Origin: Chitinophaga skermanii | Lineage (GTDB): Bacteria > Bacteroidota > Bacteroidia > Chitinophagales > Chitinophagaceae | DNA: 64,000 nt | Assembly: GCF_003259335.1 (NCBI RefSeq) | Contig: NZ_QLLL01000006.1 | Span: 434,001 to 498,000, forward strand | Reading direction: 5' to 3' | In this document: piece by piece, positions 16,393 through 25,623 of the stretch | How the letters are laid out: every line of letters begins with the position of its first letter | How positions within the stretch are numbered: the first letter of the stretch is position 1 | Made by a program: the position numbers and the translations under genes | The notes under the pieces: model-generated | The model's database searches: none | What the model was told of the DNA's origin: nothing | What the model saw: only the letters and a program-made list of their open reading frames with translations

Positions 16393-17292
16393 CTATTTCC
16401 AAAGATTGTCGGGATATTCACCTTTATTTACCAAAGCCGACAAGCTAGCTTGTACACCCGGCGCATCTTCTTTATACGTTACACCAAACCACTGGGAACT
16501 TGTAGGAATTACATTCACTACACCCAAATTACCGGCGATAAACTGATCTACCACGATTGGAATAAAGAATTCCGATTTAGGATTGCTGATATTGTCGGTT
16601 AAGAATTGGTCGAACATTTTCTCACTGATAGGGAATACGCTTGGCGCAAAGCCCCAGAAGTTCATAGAAACATTCGTTTTCGGCGACAATTCTACTTTAG
16701 CATCACCATCTTCGTATACGATTTTACCATCTTCTACGAAGATTTTAGTACGTTCTACAATGGAAGCTAAGTTGCCTTGTGCATCTACTTGGCAAACACC
16801 ACGAGATACAGAACCGTACTCGCTTACTGTATTACCAAGTTCATAACCCACAACGCTGTATGTATTTTCATTACATTTTGAAGTAAGGAATTGGGCCATT
16901 TTTTCAAATGCTTCCCTGCCGTAGAAATCGTCGGCATTGATTACGGCAAATGGTTCGTTGATGGCATCTTTTGCACATAATACGGCGTGTGCAGTACCCC
17001 AAGGCTTCGTTCTATCCGCAGGAATCGCATGTGCGCCTGTGAATGAGTCCATGTCTTGGAAAACATACGCTGTTTCAACTTTACCTTTCAATTTCGGTTC
17101 GAAGATCTCTTTGAAGTCGTCTGCGAAATTCTCACGGATAATAAATACTATCTTGCCAAAACCAGCCCTGATAGCGTCGTAAATGGAGTAATCAATGATG
17201 GTTTCACCGCTGGGGCCAAACTGCTGAATCTGCTTCAAACTACCGTAACGGCTTGCCATCCCGGCAGCCAAAATCAATAATGTTGGTTGCAT
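16393..17292 (-). CDS. Sugar-1-phosphate nucleotidyltransferase
   Basis: A 299-residue NTP transferase of the GT-A-like fold. The nucleotide-binding loop is LILAAGMASRYGSLKQ (residues 6-21), FGPSGETIIDYSIYDA follows, and VINADDFYG carries the metal-binding aspartates. The partner kinase directly downstream suggests it uses the sugar 1-phosphate made by that kinase (an AmgK/MurU- or NahK/GlmU-like logic). It would serve amino-sugar salvage into cell-envelope precursors. The function is inferred from context. Confidence 0.82.
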   Translation of the reverse strand: MQPTLLILAAGMASRYGSLKQIQQFGPSGETIIDYSIYDAIRAGFGKIVFIIRENFADDFKEIFEPKLKGKVETAYVFQDMDSFTGAHAIPADRTKPWGTAHAVLCAKDAINEPFAVINADDFYGREAFEKMAQFLTSKCNENTYSVVGYELGNTVSEYGSVSRGVCQVDAQGNLASIVERTKIFVEDGKIVYEDGDAKVELSPKTNVSMNFWGFAPSVFPISEKMFDQFLTDNISNPKSEFFIPIVVDQFIAGNLGVVNVIPTSSQWFGVTYKEDAPGVQASLSALVNKGEYPDNLWK

Positions 17293-17476
17293 TTGTTGAT
17301 ATTAGTTTTTATTTTTCACTCGAATTTTACCTAATGGGGTTTAAATAAATACATTACTTCGTAGCAACATATTATAAATACACCAAATATCGGGGGCTAA
17401 ATTTAATCATTAATATTTTTTCCCTTCCGTCTTTTTTTTAACAAGCAGTTAAATTTTAATTCCATAATATCGCAAG

Positions 17477-18811
17477 ATGAAAAGACTTTTTGTGGCCGGA
17501 GCCTTGATGATGCAGCTTTTTAGTACAGCCAACGCCCAACAAAAAACCAACCCAGCAGAGATTTCTGACAAAATGCAATGGTTCGCCGACGCCAAGCTCG
17601 GAATTTTTATCCATTACGGGATATACGCAGTGAACGGAATTGATGAATCTTGGAGTTTTCACAACAAGAAAATCAGTCATGCCGACTATATGCAACAGCT
17701 TAAAGGACTGACAGCGAAACAATTCGACGCCGAAGCCTGGGCCGATCTTATAGCCGCCTCCGGTGCTCAATACGCCGTACTCACCACCAAACACCACGAT
17801 GGTGTGGCCCTTTGGGATACGAAGTTTTCAAAACTTAGCACCGTAAAAAGCACTCCTGCAAAGAAAGACATCGTTACACCGTTTTTCAATGCCCTGCGCA
17901 AACGTAATATCAAAACCGGCGCTTATTTCTCTTTACTCGACTGGACTTACAACGATTACCCAGGTTTCTTAAAAGACAGTAGTCGCTACCAAATAAAAGA
18001 CCAACCGGCACGTTGGAAGAAGTTCCAATCGTTCTTAAATGGCCAATTAACCGAGTTATCCACACAATTCAACCCCGATTTATGGTGGTTCGATGGTGAC
18101 TGGGAACACAGTGCCGACGAATGGGATGCCCAAGGAATCCGTAAATTATTAACCAGTCGTAACCCCAACACCATCATTAATGGTCGTTTACAAGGCTACG
18201 GCGATTACGATACGCCAGAACAAAACTTCCCAGTTGTACGCCCAGCATTCCATTGGTGGGAACTGTGTATGACGATTAACAATAATTGGGGTTACCAACC
18301 GCAAGACACGAACTGGAAAACACCGTACGAGGTAATTACCATATTCGCAGATGCTATTAGCAATGGCGGTAACATGTTACTTGATATTGGTCCGAAAGAA
18401 GATGGTACCATTCCAGCAGAGGAAGTGAACGTATTAAAAGAATTGGGTAAATGGAACAAAAAGCACAGTGAGGCGATTTTTGGTACCATTGGTGGTATCC
18501 CGCAAGGTCATTTCTACGGCCCAACTACTTTATCAAAAGACTCTAGCACTTTATACTTATTCATTGCGGGCAACACAACTGGCCGTGTAATGATCAAAGG
18601 ATTAGACAATAAAATCAAAAACATCAGCGTCGTAGGAAAAGGTACGCCATTACAACACAAAGTAGTGGGCAAAATTTCTTGGAGCCCTGTTCCTGGCTTG
18701 GTGTATATTGATGTGCCAGCGAATGTGCAAGATGAATATATGACGGTTTTAAAAGTGGAGTTAGATAAACCAGTGAAACTTTACCGTGGTAAAGGCGGCC
18801 TCAACGGCTAA
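17477..18811 (+). CDS. Alpha-L-fucosidase (GH29)
   Basis: A secreted 444-residue glycosidase removing terminal alpha-L-fucose. It has a signal peptide (MKRLFVAGALMMQLFSTANA) and GH29 signatures: FADAKLGIFIHYGIYAV, LTTKHHDGVALWDT, and WWFDGDWEH, where D206 is the expected nucleophile. NGGNMLLDIGPKEDGTIP is the usual end of the catalytic barrel, followed by a small beta domain. Together with the beta-hexosaminidase downstream it suggests degradation of fucosylated, GlcNAc-containing glycans. Confidence 0.93.
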   Translation: MKRLFVAGALMMQLFSTANAQQKTNPAEISDKMQWFADAKLGIFIHYGIYAVNGIDESWSFHNKKISHADYMQQLKGLTAKQFDAEAWADLIAASGAQYAVLTTKHHDGVALWDTKFSKLSTVKSTPAKKDIVTPFFNALRKRNIKTGAYFSLLDWTYNDYPGFLKDSSRYQIKDQPARWKKFQSFLNGQLTELSTQFNPDLWWFDGDWEHSADEWDAQGIRKLLTSRNPNTIINGRLQGYGDYDTPEQNFPVVRPAFHWWELCMTINNNWGYQPQDTNWKTPYEVITIFADAISNGGNMLLDIGPKEDGTIPAEEVNVLKELGKWNKKHSEAIFGTIGGIPQGHFYGPTTLSKDSSTLYLFIAGNTTGRVMIKGLDNKIKNISVVGKGTPLQHKVVGKISWSPVPGLVYIDVPANVQDEYMTVLKVELDKPVKLYRGKGGLNG

Positions 18812-18839
18812 TTTATCACGCTACCACATACTTTTAAAT

Positions 18840-18869
18840 AGCGGGCCATCCATTTCGCCCGCTGTTTTA
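18840..18869 (+). terminator. Terminator of the fucosidase gene
   Basis: AGCGGGC (18840-18846) pairs with GCCCGCT (18857-18863), followed by GTTTTAT. Confidence 0.75.
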
Positions 18870-18925
18870 TTACATGCCAACAGAATGCTAACATTTTAAC
18901 ACGATCGTAGATTGCTATTTTCCGT

Positions 18926-21280
18926 ATGAAAAAAATCATCTTATGCTCACTCGCGCTATTAGTGGGAATCGCTTGCATGGCGCAGGCTAAAAAGAAGAAA
19001 AAACCAACTACGCACAAACGTACAAGCGTTAAAGCGAAACCAGCAGCAACAGCTCCTAGCGTGGCACTACAGCCAATTTTACCGGAGCCTGCCGACGCTA
19101 AAACACTCAGCGGTAGCTTTACAGTTACGCCCAAGGTGAAGGTTTTCACACAAGGCGCAGCAGCCGAGAAAACGTTGGATCTACTCAACACTTTCCTCGA
19201 AGAAAACTACGGCTTCAAATTAAATGCTACAGCAGCTTCTGCCAATGAAGATAATACCATCATTATTACAGAAGATGCTACTTATACACCTGTAGAAGGT
19301 TATAACCTAACCATCAGCGGCAACAAGGTGCAATTAAAAGGTCAAGGTGCAGGCTTATTCTATGGCTTGCAAACTTTCTTACAGTTACTACCCGTAGAAC
19401 ACACGCAAAAAATTGTTGTCAGCAACGTGATCATCAACGATGAACCACGCTTTGGTTACAGAGGTTTGATGTTGGATGTATGTAGGCACTTCTACCCTAT
19501 CAAGTACGTGAAGAAATTCATCGACGTGATGGCACAGTACAAGATGAACCGCTTGCATTTCCACTTAACCGACGACCAAGGCTGGCGTATTGAAATTAAA
19601 AAATATCCACGCTTAACAGCTGTAGGTTCTACCCGTAAAGGCTCGTTAGTAGGGCACTTAGGACAAAGCAGCACTTTCGATAATGTACCACATGGCGGGT
19701 TTTACACGCAAGCTGAATTGCGCGACTTAGTAGCGTATGCAGCTGAACGCTATGTAACCATTATCCCTGAAATTGAAATGCCAGGCCATGCTTTAGCGGC
19801 TTTAGCTGCTTATCCGAATCTTGGTTGTACGGGTGGCCCTTACGAAGTAAGTGGTACTTGGGGAGTATTTAAAGATGTGTATTGCGCGGGAAATGAAGAA
19901 ACCTTTACGTTCTTACAGAACGTGTTGGATGAAGTATTAACCATCTTCCCAAGTCCAATTATCCACATTGGTGGCGACGAATGCCCGAAAGATAGCTGGA
20001 AAAAATGCCCTAAATGTCAACAACGCATGAAACAAAATAACTTGAAAGATGAACATGCTTTACAAAGTTATTTCGTGCAGCGTATGGAGAAATACTTGAA
20101 TGGAAAAGGTCGTAATATTATCGGTTGGGACGAGATTCTTGAAGGAGGATTAGCCCCTAATGCAGCCGTTATGAGCTGGCGTGGTGAAGAAGGTGGTATT
20201 GCTGCCGCGAAGTTGAAACACAACGTGGTCATGACACCGAATAATTACGTGTACCTCGACTATTACCAAGCTTCACCAAAGAACGAACCGATTTTAAACA
20301 TCGGTGGTTATTTACCATTAAGCCGTGTATATAATTACGAACCGTTACCGGCAGAATTAACAGAAGAAGAAAAGAAATACATCATAGGCTTCCAAGGTAA
20401 CTTATGGACAGAATACTTGAGTACAGAAGACCAAGTAGATTACATGGTATACCCAAGAGCGCTGGCTATAGCAGAAACCGGCTGGTCGCCTGCCAATAAA
20501 AAAGATTACGATGCTTTCTTGGGTAAGTTGAAGAACGTGTTGTTCAACTTAGATCAACAAGGCGTACACTACCGAATTCCAGAACCGGCAGGATTGGCGG
20601 ATGTGGTAACAGCAGGTACATCGGTACGTGTTGACTTGAAACCACCTGTAACGGGCGCCGTTATTCGTTATACAATTGATGGTAGTGAACCTACTACCGC
20701 TAGTTCTTTATTTACGAAGCCATTTAACTTTCCATTGGCGAAAGGTCAAACCATTACACTGCGTTGTATCGTGGTATTACCATCGGGCAGGGTGAGCAAT
20801 AAATTCTCGGCTACTTATATGAGCCAAGAATATAAAGCTGGCTTACCGGTGAACCCGGCACAGAAAGGCGTGAAATTCCAAGCAGCCTTCAAACCTGTGA
20901 AATCGTTAGCTAACTTAGCCTTCAGCAAAGTGGATACGAGTGGTTTCATGCAAAACATAAGCATCAACGCCTTCCAAGCTAAACCTGGCTTCACGGTACA
21001 ATATGATGGTTATATTAAAATCGACGAAGATGGTGTGTATGAAATAAGCACTAAAAGCGACGATGGTTCCATGTTGTACCTCGATGATGAATTGGTAGTG
21101 AACAACGATGGCGAACATGGTGAGAAAGAAGAAATGAAGCAAGTGCCGTTACGTAAAGGGTTCCACAAAATCCGGGTGAGTTACTTTGATGCAGGTGGTG
21201 GTAAAACATTACAAGTGAATATCGGCATGAATGGTAAAGCGCCGGTGAGTTTGCGTAACAACTTGTTTTACGAAAACTAG
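18926..21280 (+). CDS. Beta-N-acetylhexosaminidase (GH20) with C-terminal PA14 domain
   Basis: A secreted 784-residue enzyme hydrolysing terminal GlcNAc or GalNAc. It has a signal peptide (ending near AMA/AQA), a lysine-rich linker and a GH20b-type N-terminal domain (about 45-160). The catalytic barrel carries GLMLDVCRHF, HFHLTDDQGWRIEI and HIGGDECPKD (D351-E352 is the catalytic pair). A chitobiase-like beta domain follows (YTIDGSEPTTASS, about 580-630). A PA14 domain ends the protein (about 650-784: YDGYIKIDEDGVYEISTKSD and DGSMLYLDDELVVNNDG), probably for carbohydrate binding. It follows the fucosidase on the same strand. Confidence 0.94.
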   Translation: MKKIILCSLALLVGIACMAQAKKKKKPTTHKRTSVKAKPAATAPSVALQPILPEPADAKTLSGSFTVTPKVKVFTQGAAAEKTLDLLNTFLEENYGFKLNATAASANEDNTIIITEDATYTPVEGYNLTISGNKVQLKGQGAGLFYGLQTFLQLLPVEHTQKIVVSNVIINDEPRFGYRGLMLDVCRHFYPIKYVKKFIDVMAQYKMNRLHFHLTDDQGWRIEIKKYPRLTAVGSTRKGSLVGHLGQSSTFDNVPHGGFYTQAELRDLVAYAAERYVTIIPEIEMPGHALAALAAYPNLGCTGGPYEVSGTWGVFKDVYCAGNEETFTFLQNVLDEVLTIFPSPIIHIGGDECPKDSWKKCPKCQQRMKQNNLKDEHALQSYFVQRMEKYLNGKGRNIIGWDEILEGGLAPNAAVMSWRGEEGGIAAAKLKHNVVMTPNNYVYLDYYQASPKNEPILNIGGYLPLSRVYNYEPLPAELTEEEKKYIIGFQGNLWTEYLSTEDQVDYMVYPRALAIAETGWSPANKKDYDAFLGKLKNVLFNLDQQGVHYRIPEPAGLADVVTAGTSVRVDLKPPVTGAVIRYTIDGSEPTTASSLFTKPFNFPLAKGQTITLRCIVVLPSGRVSNKFSATYMSQEYKAGLPVNPAQKGVKFQAAFKPVKSLANLAFSKVDTSGFMQNISINAFQAKPGFTVQYDGYIKIDEDGVYEISTKSDDGSMLYLDDELVVNNDGEHGEKEEMKQVPLRKGFHKIRVSYFDAGGGKTLQVNIGMNGKAPVSLRNNLFYEN

Positions 21281-21293
21281 TAAATTGCGTATC

Positions 21294-22178
21294 ATGTTTA
21301 TTGATACGGGCAAATTAACAATACAACCTATTCATACAACATGGCTGCCGAAAAATATATCGGCAGCCATGTTGCGTTTAGATACGATCCATCCTGTTAT
21401 CCAGGGTAACAAGTGGTTTAAGCTAAAAGAGAATATTGCTGCCATGCAAGCCGCAGGGCAAACGTTGTTGCTTACCTTTGGAGGGCCTTATAGTAATCAT
21501 ATTGCCGCTACGGCAGCAGCTTGCCAAGCATTGGATATTCGGAGTATTGGGGTAATTAGGGGTGAAGCCCCCAACGAGTGGAGTAATACGTTAATCCAAG
21601 CGAAAGCGGCCGGTATGCAACTGGAATTTGTGAGTAGGCGTACTTACCGTGAAAAGGAAAATATCGATTGGGCCGCACAATTTCCCGGGGCCTATATCGT
21701 TCCTGAAGGTGGTAATAATGCGTTAGGTGTGAAAGGAAGCGAAGACATATTGCTACATAGTGATAGTACGGCTTTCACCCACATTTTAGCCGCCGTGGGC
21801 ACCGGTACTACCTTAGCTGGCCTAGTGAACGCAGCGCAGGCTAACCAGTGCGTATGGGGCTATTCGGCTTTGAAAGGAAGCGAGGGAATGGAACAAGCAG
21901 TGGCAGCCTATATTCACAACCACGAAACGCCATGGAAAATTTGGCATGATGTAAGTGAAGGATACGGGAAAACGTCGCAAGCATTGTTTGATCAAATGAA
22001 TGATTTTTACTGGCAAACCGGCATACCTACGGATATTGTTTATACAGGCAAATTACTGCTAGCATGGCAACGGCAACTGGCTGCCGGGGTATTCCCAGGT
22101 GGTAGCAACATTTTGGTGGTGCATACAGGTGGGTTGCAAGGAAATTTATCATTACCCCCAAACGTTTTAGACTTTTAA
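21294..22178 (+). CDS. PLP-dependent D-cysteine desulfhydrase/ACC deaminase family protein
   Basis: A pyridoxal-phosphate enzyme of fold type II, about 294 residues when started at the ATG at 21294 (an in-frame TTG lies nine bases earlier). VIQGNKWFKLKENI contains the candidate Schiff-base lysine, FGGPYSNHIAATAAAC is the substrate/PLP phosphate region, and VGTGTTLAGL is the glycine-rich loop. Likely reactions are D-cysteine to pyruvate, H2S and ammonia, or ACC deamination; sequence alone does not decide. It starts 13 bases after the hexosaminidase, so it is probably co-transcribed, although no functional link is evident. Confidence 0.85.
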   Translation: MFIDTGKLTIQPIHTTWLPKNISAAMLRLDTIHPVIQGNKWFKLKENIAAMQAAGQTLLLTFGGPYSNHIAATAAACQALDIRSIGVIRGEAPNEWSNTLIQAKAAGMQLEFVSRRTYREKENIDWAAQFPGAYIVPEGGNNALGVKGSEDILLHSDSTAFTHILAAVGTGTTLAGLVNAAQANQCVWGYSALKGSEGMEQAVAAYIHNHETPWKIWHDVSEGYGKTSQALFDQMNDFYWQTGIPTDIVYTGKLLLAWQRQLAAGVFPGGSNILVVHTGGLQGNLSLPPNVLDF

Positions 22179-22186
22179 AAAACGGG

Positions 22187-22219
22187 TTTATTATATTTGG
22201 GCGCTAGTATGTATTTTTG
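22187..22219 (+). promoter_or_regulatory. Candidate promoter(s) before the 22.2 kb secreted protein
   Basis: Two exact TAnnTTTG boxes lie 20 bases apart: TATATTTG (22192-22199) and TATTTTTG (22212-22219). TTTA at 22187-22190 is 21 bases before the second. The second gives a leader of about 27 bases. Confidence 0.5.
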
Positions 22220-22249
22220 CCAACTTTAAGTGTACTTGGTTTTTGAATT

Positions 22250-23029
22250 ATGAAGCAGATTGCTCGTTATTGCATCGCAGCCTTTTTAATATTGTTGACA
22301 ACAGGGAACTTGCACGCGCAGGAGGTAACTCCGCCGGTGTTGCCCGACTTTTCGGCAAAGATTAAAACAGGTAAGATTCAACTGGATTGGATTTCTGGTT
22401 TTAGGAATGTGTCGCAAATTGGCGTACAACGTTCGTTGGATAGTGTTATTAACTTTTACACGATCGGCTATGCCGTATCGCCGAATGAGATTCGTAACGC
22501 TTACATGGATAATAAGCCATTGCCCGGTAAGAATTACTACCGTTTGTTTATTCAATTTAACAACGGTAAGTATATGTATTCGAAAGTGATGGAGGCTATT
22601 CCTGATTCTACCATAAATGAATCGGCGAAGTTAACAGCGCAGGAAATACGTGAGATTGGTAAGCTGGACCCGAATAACCCGCCACCGGTAAAAACGACAT
22701 CTTCGGAACCACCTCGCAAGGCGCAAGACCCACCGGAAAAGCCGAAAGAACCGGAGAGAATACCTTGGAAACCATCGAATTGTATATATACTACTGCCGA
22801 TGGTAATGTGAATATTAGGTTGCCAGAAGCACCTAAAAAAAACTACAAAATAAAGTTCTTCGAAAGCACGGGCGAATTCCTCTTCGAAATCCCCCAAGTG
22901 CAAGAACCTTTCTTAATCATCGAAAAAGCCATTTTCATGCATGCTGGATGGTTTAACTTCGAGATCATAGAAGGTGATAAGTTGAAGGAGAAATGGAACT
23001 TCTATATTCCATTGAATTACAGGTCATAA
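22250..23029 (+). CDS. Secreted hypothetical protein with proline-rich linker
   Basis: A 259-residue protein with a signal peptide (MKQIARYCIAAFLILLTTGNLHAQ). Its N-terminal half resembles an FN3-like beta domain (FSAKIKTGKIQLDWISG, about residues 35-115). A Pro/Lys/Glu-rich linker follows (about 140-168: PPVKTTSSEPPRK, PPEKPKEPERIP). A second small domain carries NVNIRLPEAPKKNYKIKFFE, with a T9SS-like beta pattern but no clear sorting motif. It has its own promoter and a strong terminator. Probably exported to the periplasm or surface; function unknown. Confidence 0.7.
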   Translation: MKQIARYCIAAFLILLTTGNLHAQEVTPPVLPDFSAKIKTGKIQLDWISGFRNVSQIGVQRSLDSVINFYTIGYAVSPNEIRNAYMDNKPLPGKNYYRLFIQFNNGKYMYSKVMEAIPDSTINESAKLTAQEIREIGKLDPNNPPPVKTTSSEPPRKAQDPPEKPKEPERIPWKPSNCIYTTADGNVNIRLPEAPKKNYKIKFFESTGEFLFEIPQVQEPFLIIEKAIFMHAGWFNFEIIEGDKLKEKWNFYIPLNYRS

Positions 23030-23052
23030 TCACTCATCTAAATAATTTACAA

Positions 23053-23099
23053 AGCGTTTCAATACCTAACCAAGCGGTTAATATTGAAACGCTTTTTTT
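23053..23099 (+). terminator. Strong terminator after the 22.2 kb gene
   Basis: AGCGTTTCAATA (23053-23064) pairs perfectly over 12 bases with TATTGAAACGCT (23082-23093), followed by TTTTTT. Confidence 0.85.
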
Positions 23100-23187
23100 A
23101 TCCCTTATAATAAACGGCTGGTTACCAGGTATTCACCCAATACTGCACGAAGTTAACTTAAGGTAAAACAAGGTATTTGTCGAATGA

Positions 23188-23374
23188 AAGTCGAGTAATA
23201 GCCGGATGAGAGCCGAGTGAGAGCCGGGTGAACATCGATGAAACTACATGGATTTACATGGAAGTTACTTGGGATTTACATGGAAGTTACTTGGGAATTA
23301 CATGGAAACTACATGGAAGTTACTTGAAAATAACTTGGAGGGAACATGAAAAGTACATGTAAAGTATATGATCA
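23188..23374. repeat. Degenerate 11-base tandem repeat, 17 units in strict phase
   Basis: Intergenic array whose units keep an 11-base period without a slip. Early units are of the type GAGCCGAGTGA (23210-23220) and GAGCCGGGTGA (23221-23231). Later ones are TTACATGGAAG (23254-23264, 23276-23286) alternating with TTACTTGGGAT/A (23265-23275, 23287-23297), decaying to GTACATGTAAA. An 11-base unit shifts the reading frame every copy, so it is not coding. The rest of the interval 23100-23575 holds nothing I recognise. Confidence 0.85.
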
Positions 23375-23575
23375 GTAGCTTATGGATATATTATACCTAT
23401 ACTAGAAAAGCCGCTTTTTACCTTGTTACATGACTTCAATTCATATATACACTAATTACCAAGCTAAATAGGCACCAAATAAAGCCAAGGAGAGTTAGCT
23501 ACTTCCAAAGGCAAGTCAAAGGGTTGCCAAAGGGAATGATATAAATATCCACCTTAACTACCCTATTTGCGACAA

Positions 23576-24307
23576 TTATTGTAATGGCGTTAAATCTGCT
23601 TGGAAAACCTCGCGAAAATGGGTTTTAATACGTTCTTTTACTTCTTCCATATCTACTTCACGGCCTAATTCTTGTTGTAAAGAGGTGACCTTCTTATCCA
23701 CAATACCACAAGGTACGATATAGTTAAAGTACTGCATATCAGTGTTTACATTTAATGCAAAGCCATGCATAGTTACCCAGCGGGAACAGCGTACACCCAT
23801 TGCGCAGATCTTACGGGCTTTACGTGGATCATGGGGGTCGAGCCATACACCAGTTTCACCTTTTGAGCGATCGGCCTCAATGCCATAGTCGGCTAAGGTT
23901 TTGATAATCACCTCTTCTAAGTAGCGGAGGTATTTACCTATGTCGGTGAAAAACTGTTCTAAATCCAAGATAGGATAACCTACTACTTGGCCGGGCCCAT
24001 GGAAGGTAATGTCGCCACCACGGTTGGTTGGATAAAACTGGATGCCTTTCTCTTGTAACTGGGTATTATTAATGAGGAGGTTCTCCATATGCCCACTTTT
24101 GCCCAAGGTATATACCAAAGGATGCTCACAAAGCAATAAGAAGTTTTTAGTAGCAGGCGCAGAAATACCTTCTAAACCTTGCTGACGGTGGGATATTTTC
24201 ATCTGTACGTTCTCCTGTAAGAGCTCCTCTTGCAGGTCGCGAGCCTTAGCGTATTCGATCGTACCTAAATCATTCACAAAAACTTGTGGCTCATCTATCC
24301 GTTTCAT
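23576..24307 (-). CDS. lipB: Octanoyl-[ACP]:protein N-octanoyltransferase
   Basis: Transfers octanoyl from acyl-carrier protein to lipoyl domains, the first step of lipoate synthesis. LipB signatures are NRGGDITFHGPGQVVGYPI, GVRCSRWVTMHGFALNVN and VPCGIVDKKVTSL, with the catalytic cysteine in PCGI and the lysine in DKKVTS. The length (243) is normal. An exact TAnnTTTG box lies only four bases before the ATG, so the mRNA is predicted to be leaderless. It is divergent from the pseudouridine synthase gene. Confidence 0.95.
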   Translation of the reverse strand: MKRIDEPQVFVNDLGTIEYAKARDLQEELLQENVQMKISHRQQGLEGISAPATKNFLLLCEHPLVYTLGKSGHMENLLINNTQLQEKGIQFYPTNRGGDITFHGPGQVVGYPILDLEQFFTDIGKYLRYLEEVIIKTLADYGIEADRSKGETGVWLDPHDPRKARKICAMGVRCSRWVTMHGFALNVNTDMQYFNYIVPCGIVDKKVTSLQQELGREVDMEEVKERIKTHFREVFQADLTPLQ

Positions 24308-24311
24308 ACTG

Positions 24312-24319
24312 CAAAAATA
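24312..24319 (-). promoter_or_regulatory. -7 box abutting the lipB start codon
   Basis: Minus strand TATTTTTG, exact match to TAnnTTTG, ending four bases before the ATG at 24307. It implies a leaderless or near-leaderless transcript. No TTTG at the -33 distance. Confidence 0.5.
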
Positions 24320-24371
24320 TCAATGATTTGCCACAATTCGCGCAATAGGGTACTATGCGGCGGTGTTTTCG

Positions 24372-24379
24372 TACATTTG
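24372..24379 (+). promoter_or_regulatory. -7 box of the pseudouridine synthase gene
   Basis: TACATTTG, exact TAnnTTTG, placing the start near 24383 and leaving a leader of about 16 bases to the ATG at 24399. This supports the downstream start codon over the earlier in-frame ATG at 24363, which lies upstream of this box. Confidence 0.6.
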
Positions 24380-24398
24380 CAAAAATTTAAAGCAAATA

Positions 24399-25472
24399 AT
24401 GAACGATCAATTGTTGGAGTTGGACGACGAGTTAGATAATGGCGAAGGCAGCGAGGAACTGTTTGAGCGTGTGAATATGACCGTGGACAAGGGCCAGGAA
24501 CCTATTCGCATCGATAAATTCTTAATGGCTCGCATCGAAAATGCTACCCGCAACAAAATACAACAAGGCATAGAAGCTGGGCTCGTTTTAGTGAACGACA
24601 AACCGGCAAAATCAAATTACAAGATCAAACCACTTGATCGCATTGTCGTTTTTTCTAATAAAAACCCTGAGAACCACGAGGTATTAGCTGAAAATATCCC
24701 TTTAAAGGTGATATATGAAGATGATGACCTGATGGTAATCGACAAGCCCGCAGGCATGGTGGTTCACCCGGGCTGTGGTAATTATACCGGCACCCTTGTG
24801 AATGGCTTAGCCTATTATTTAGCGGAAGACAAAGAGAATATCACCGACCCGGTAATGCCCCGCATGGGTCTCGTTCACCGGATCGATAAAAATACCAGTG
24901 GCTTATTGGTGATTGGTAAAACCGACCAAGCCCTTAACCATCTTGCTAACCAATTCGCAGAACACACTACGCAACGTAGGTACATTGCCTTGGTTTGGGG
25001 TGACTTTGAAGAAGATGAAGGTACATATACAGGGCATGTTGGTCGCCACCAAAGGTTTAGAAAAATCATGGATGTATATCCAGATGGCGATTATGGGAAA
25101 GAAGCTATTACGCACTACAAAGTGCTGGAACGTTTCAACTATGTAACCTTGATCGAATGTAGGCTAGAAACAGGGCGTACACACCAAATTCGTGTGCATA
25201 TGCAGCATAATGGTCACTCTTTATTCAATGATGATACCTATGGGGGTAACCGCATTGTAAAAGGCACCATTTTCGCGAAGTATAAGCAGTTCATCGACAA
25301 CTGTTTCGAGATTATGCCACGCCACGCTTTGCATGCCCGCACTTTGGGGTTTGTTCATCCAAGAACAGGCGAGCAGATGCATTTCGAAAGCCCAGTGCCA
25401 GAAGATTTAGCTACCGTGGTAGAACGTTGGAGACGTTATATTGCCGGCAGCAAGCAAATCCAAGTACCTTAA
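24399..25472 (+). CDS. RluA/RluD family 23S rRNA pseudouridine synthase
   Basis: Isomerises uridines to pseudouridine in large-subunit rRNA. An S4 RNA-binding domain comes first (IRIDKFLMARIENATRNKIQQ, about residues 37-85). The catalytic domain follows: VIDKPAGMVVHPG, then GLVHRIDKNTSGLLVIGK, whose aspartate in HRIDKNTSG is the nucleophile, and LETGRTHQIRVHM. About 357 residues from the chosen ATG. An upstream in-frame ATG at 24363 adds 12 residues but precedes the promoter box. The length and S4 domain favour RluD over RluC, without proof. Confidence 0.92.
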   Translation: MNDQLLELDDELDNGEGSEELFERVNMTVDKGQEPIRIDKFLMARIENATRNKIQQGIEAGLVLVNDKPAKSNYKIKPLDRIVVFSNKNPENHEVLAENIPLKVIYEDDDLMVIDKPAGMVVHPGCGNYTGTLVNGLAYYLAEDKENITDPVMPRMGLVHRIDKNTSGLLVIGKTDQALNHLANQFAEHTTQRRYIALVWGDFEEDEGTYTGHVGRHQRFRKIMDVYPDGDYGKEAITHYKVLERFNYVTLIECRLETGRTHQIRVHMQHNGHSLFNDDTYGGNRIVKGTIFAKYKQFIDNCFEIMPRHALHARTLGFVHPRTGEQMHFESPVPEDLATVVERWRRYIAGSKQIQVP

Positions 25473-25493
25473 TTATTACAACTTAATATATTG

Positions 25494-25523
25494 AAGCATG
25501 GCCTTTAAAGCCATGCTTTTTTT
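25494..25523 (+). terminator. Terminator of the pseudouridine synthase gene
   Basis: AAGCATGGC (25494-25502) pairs perfectly with GCCATGCTT (25510-25518), then TTTTT. Confidence 0.85.
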
Positions 25524-25623
25524 GTTGGTTAACGATCCTAACCTTCTTTATAGCCACCAAATTTTATTAATAACTTTCCTTATATAAAATTTTCGATTAA
25601 TTTAGAGGCTACCATAAGCACAA

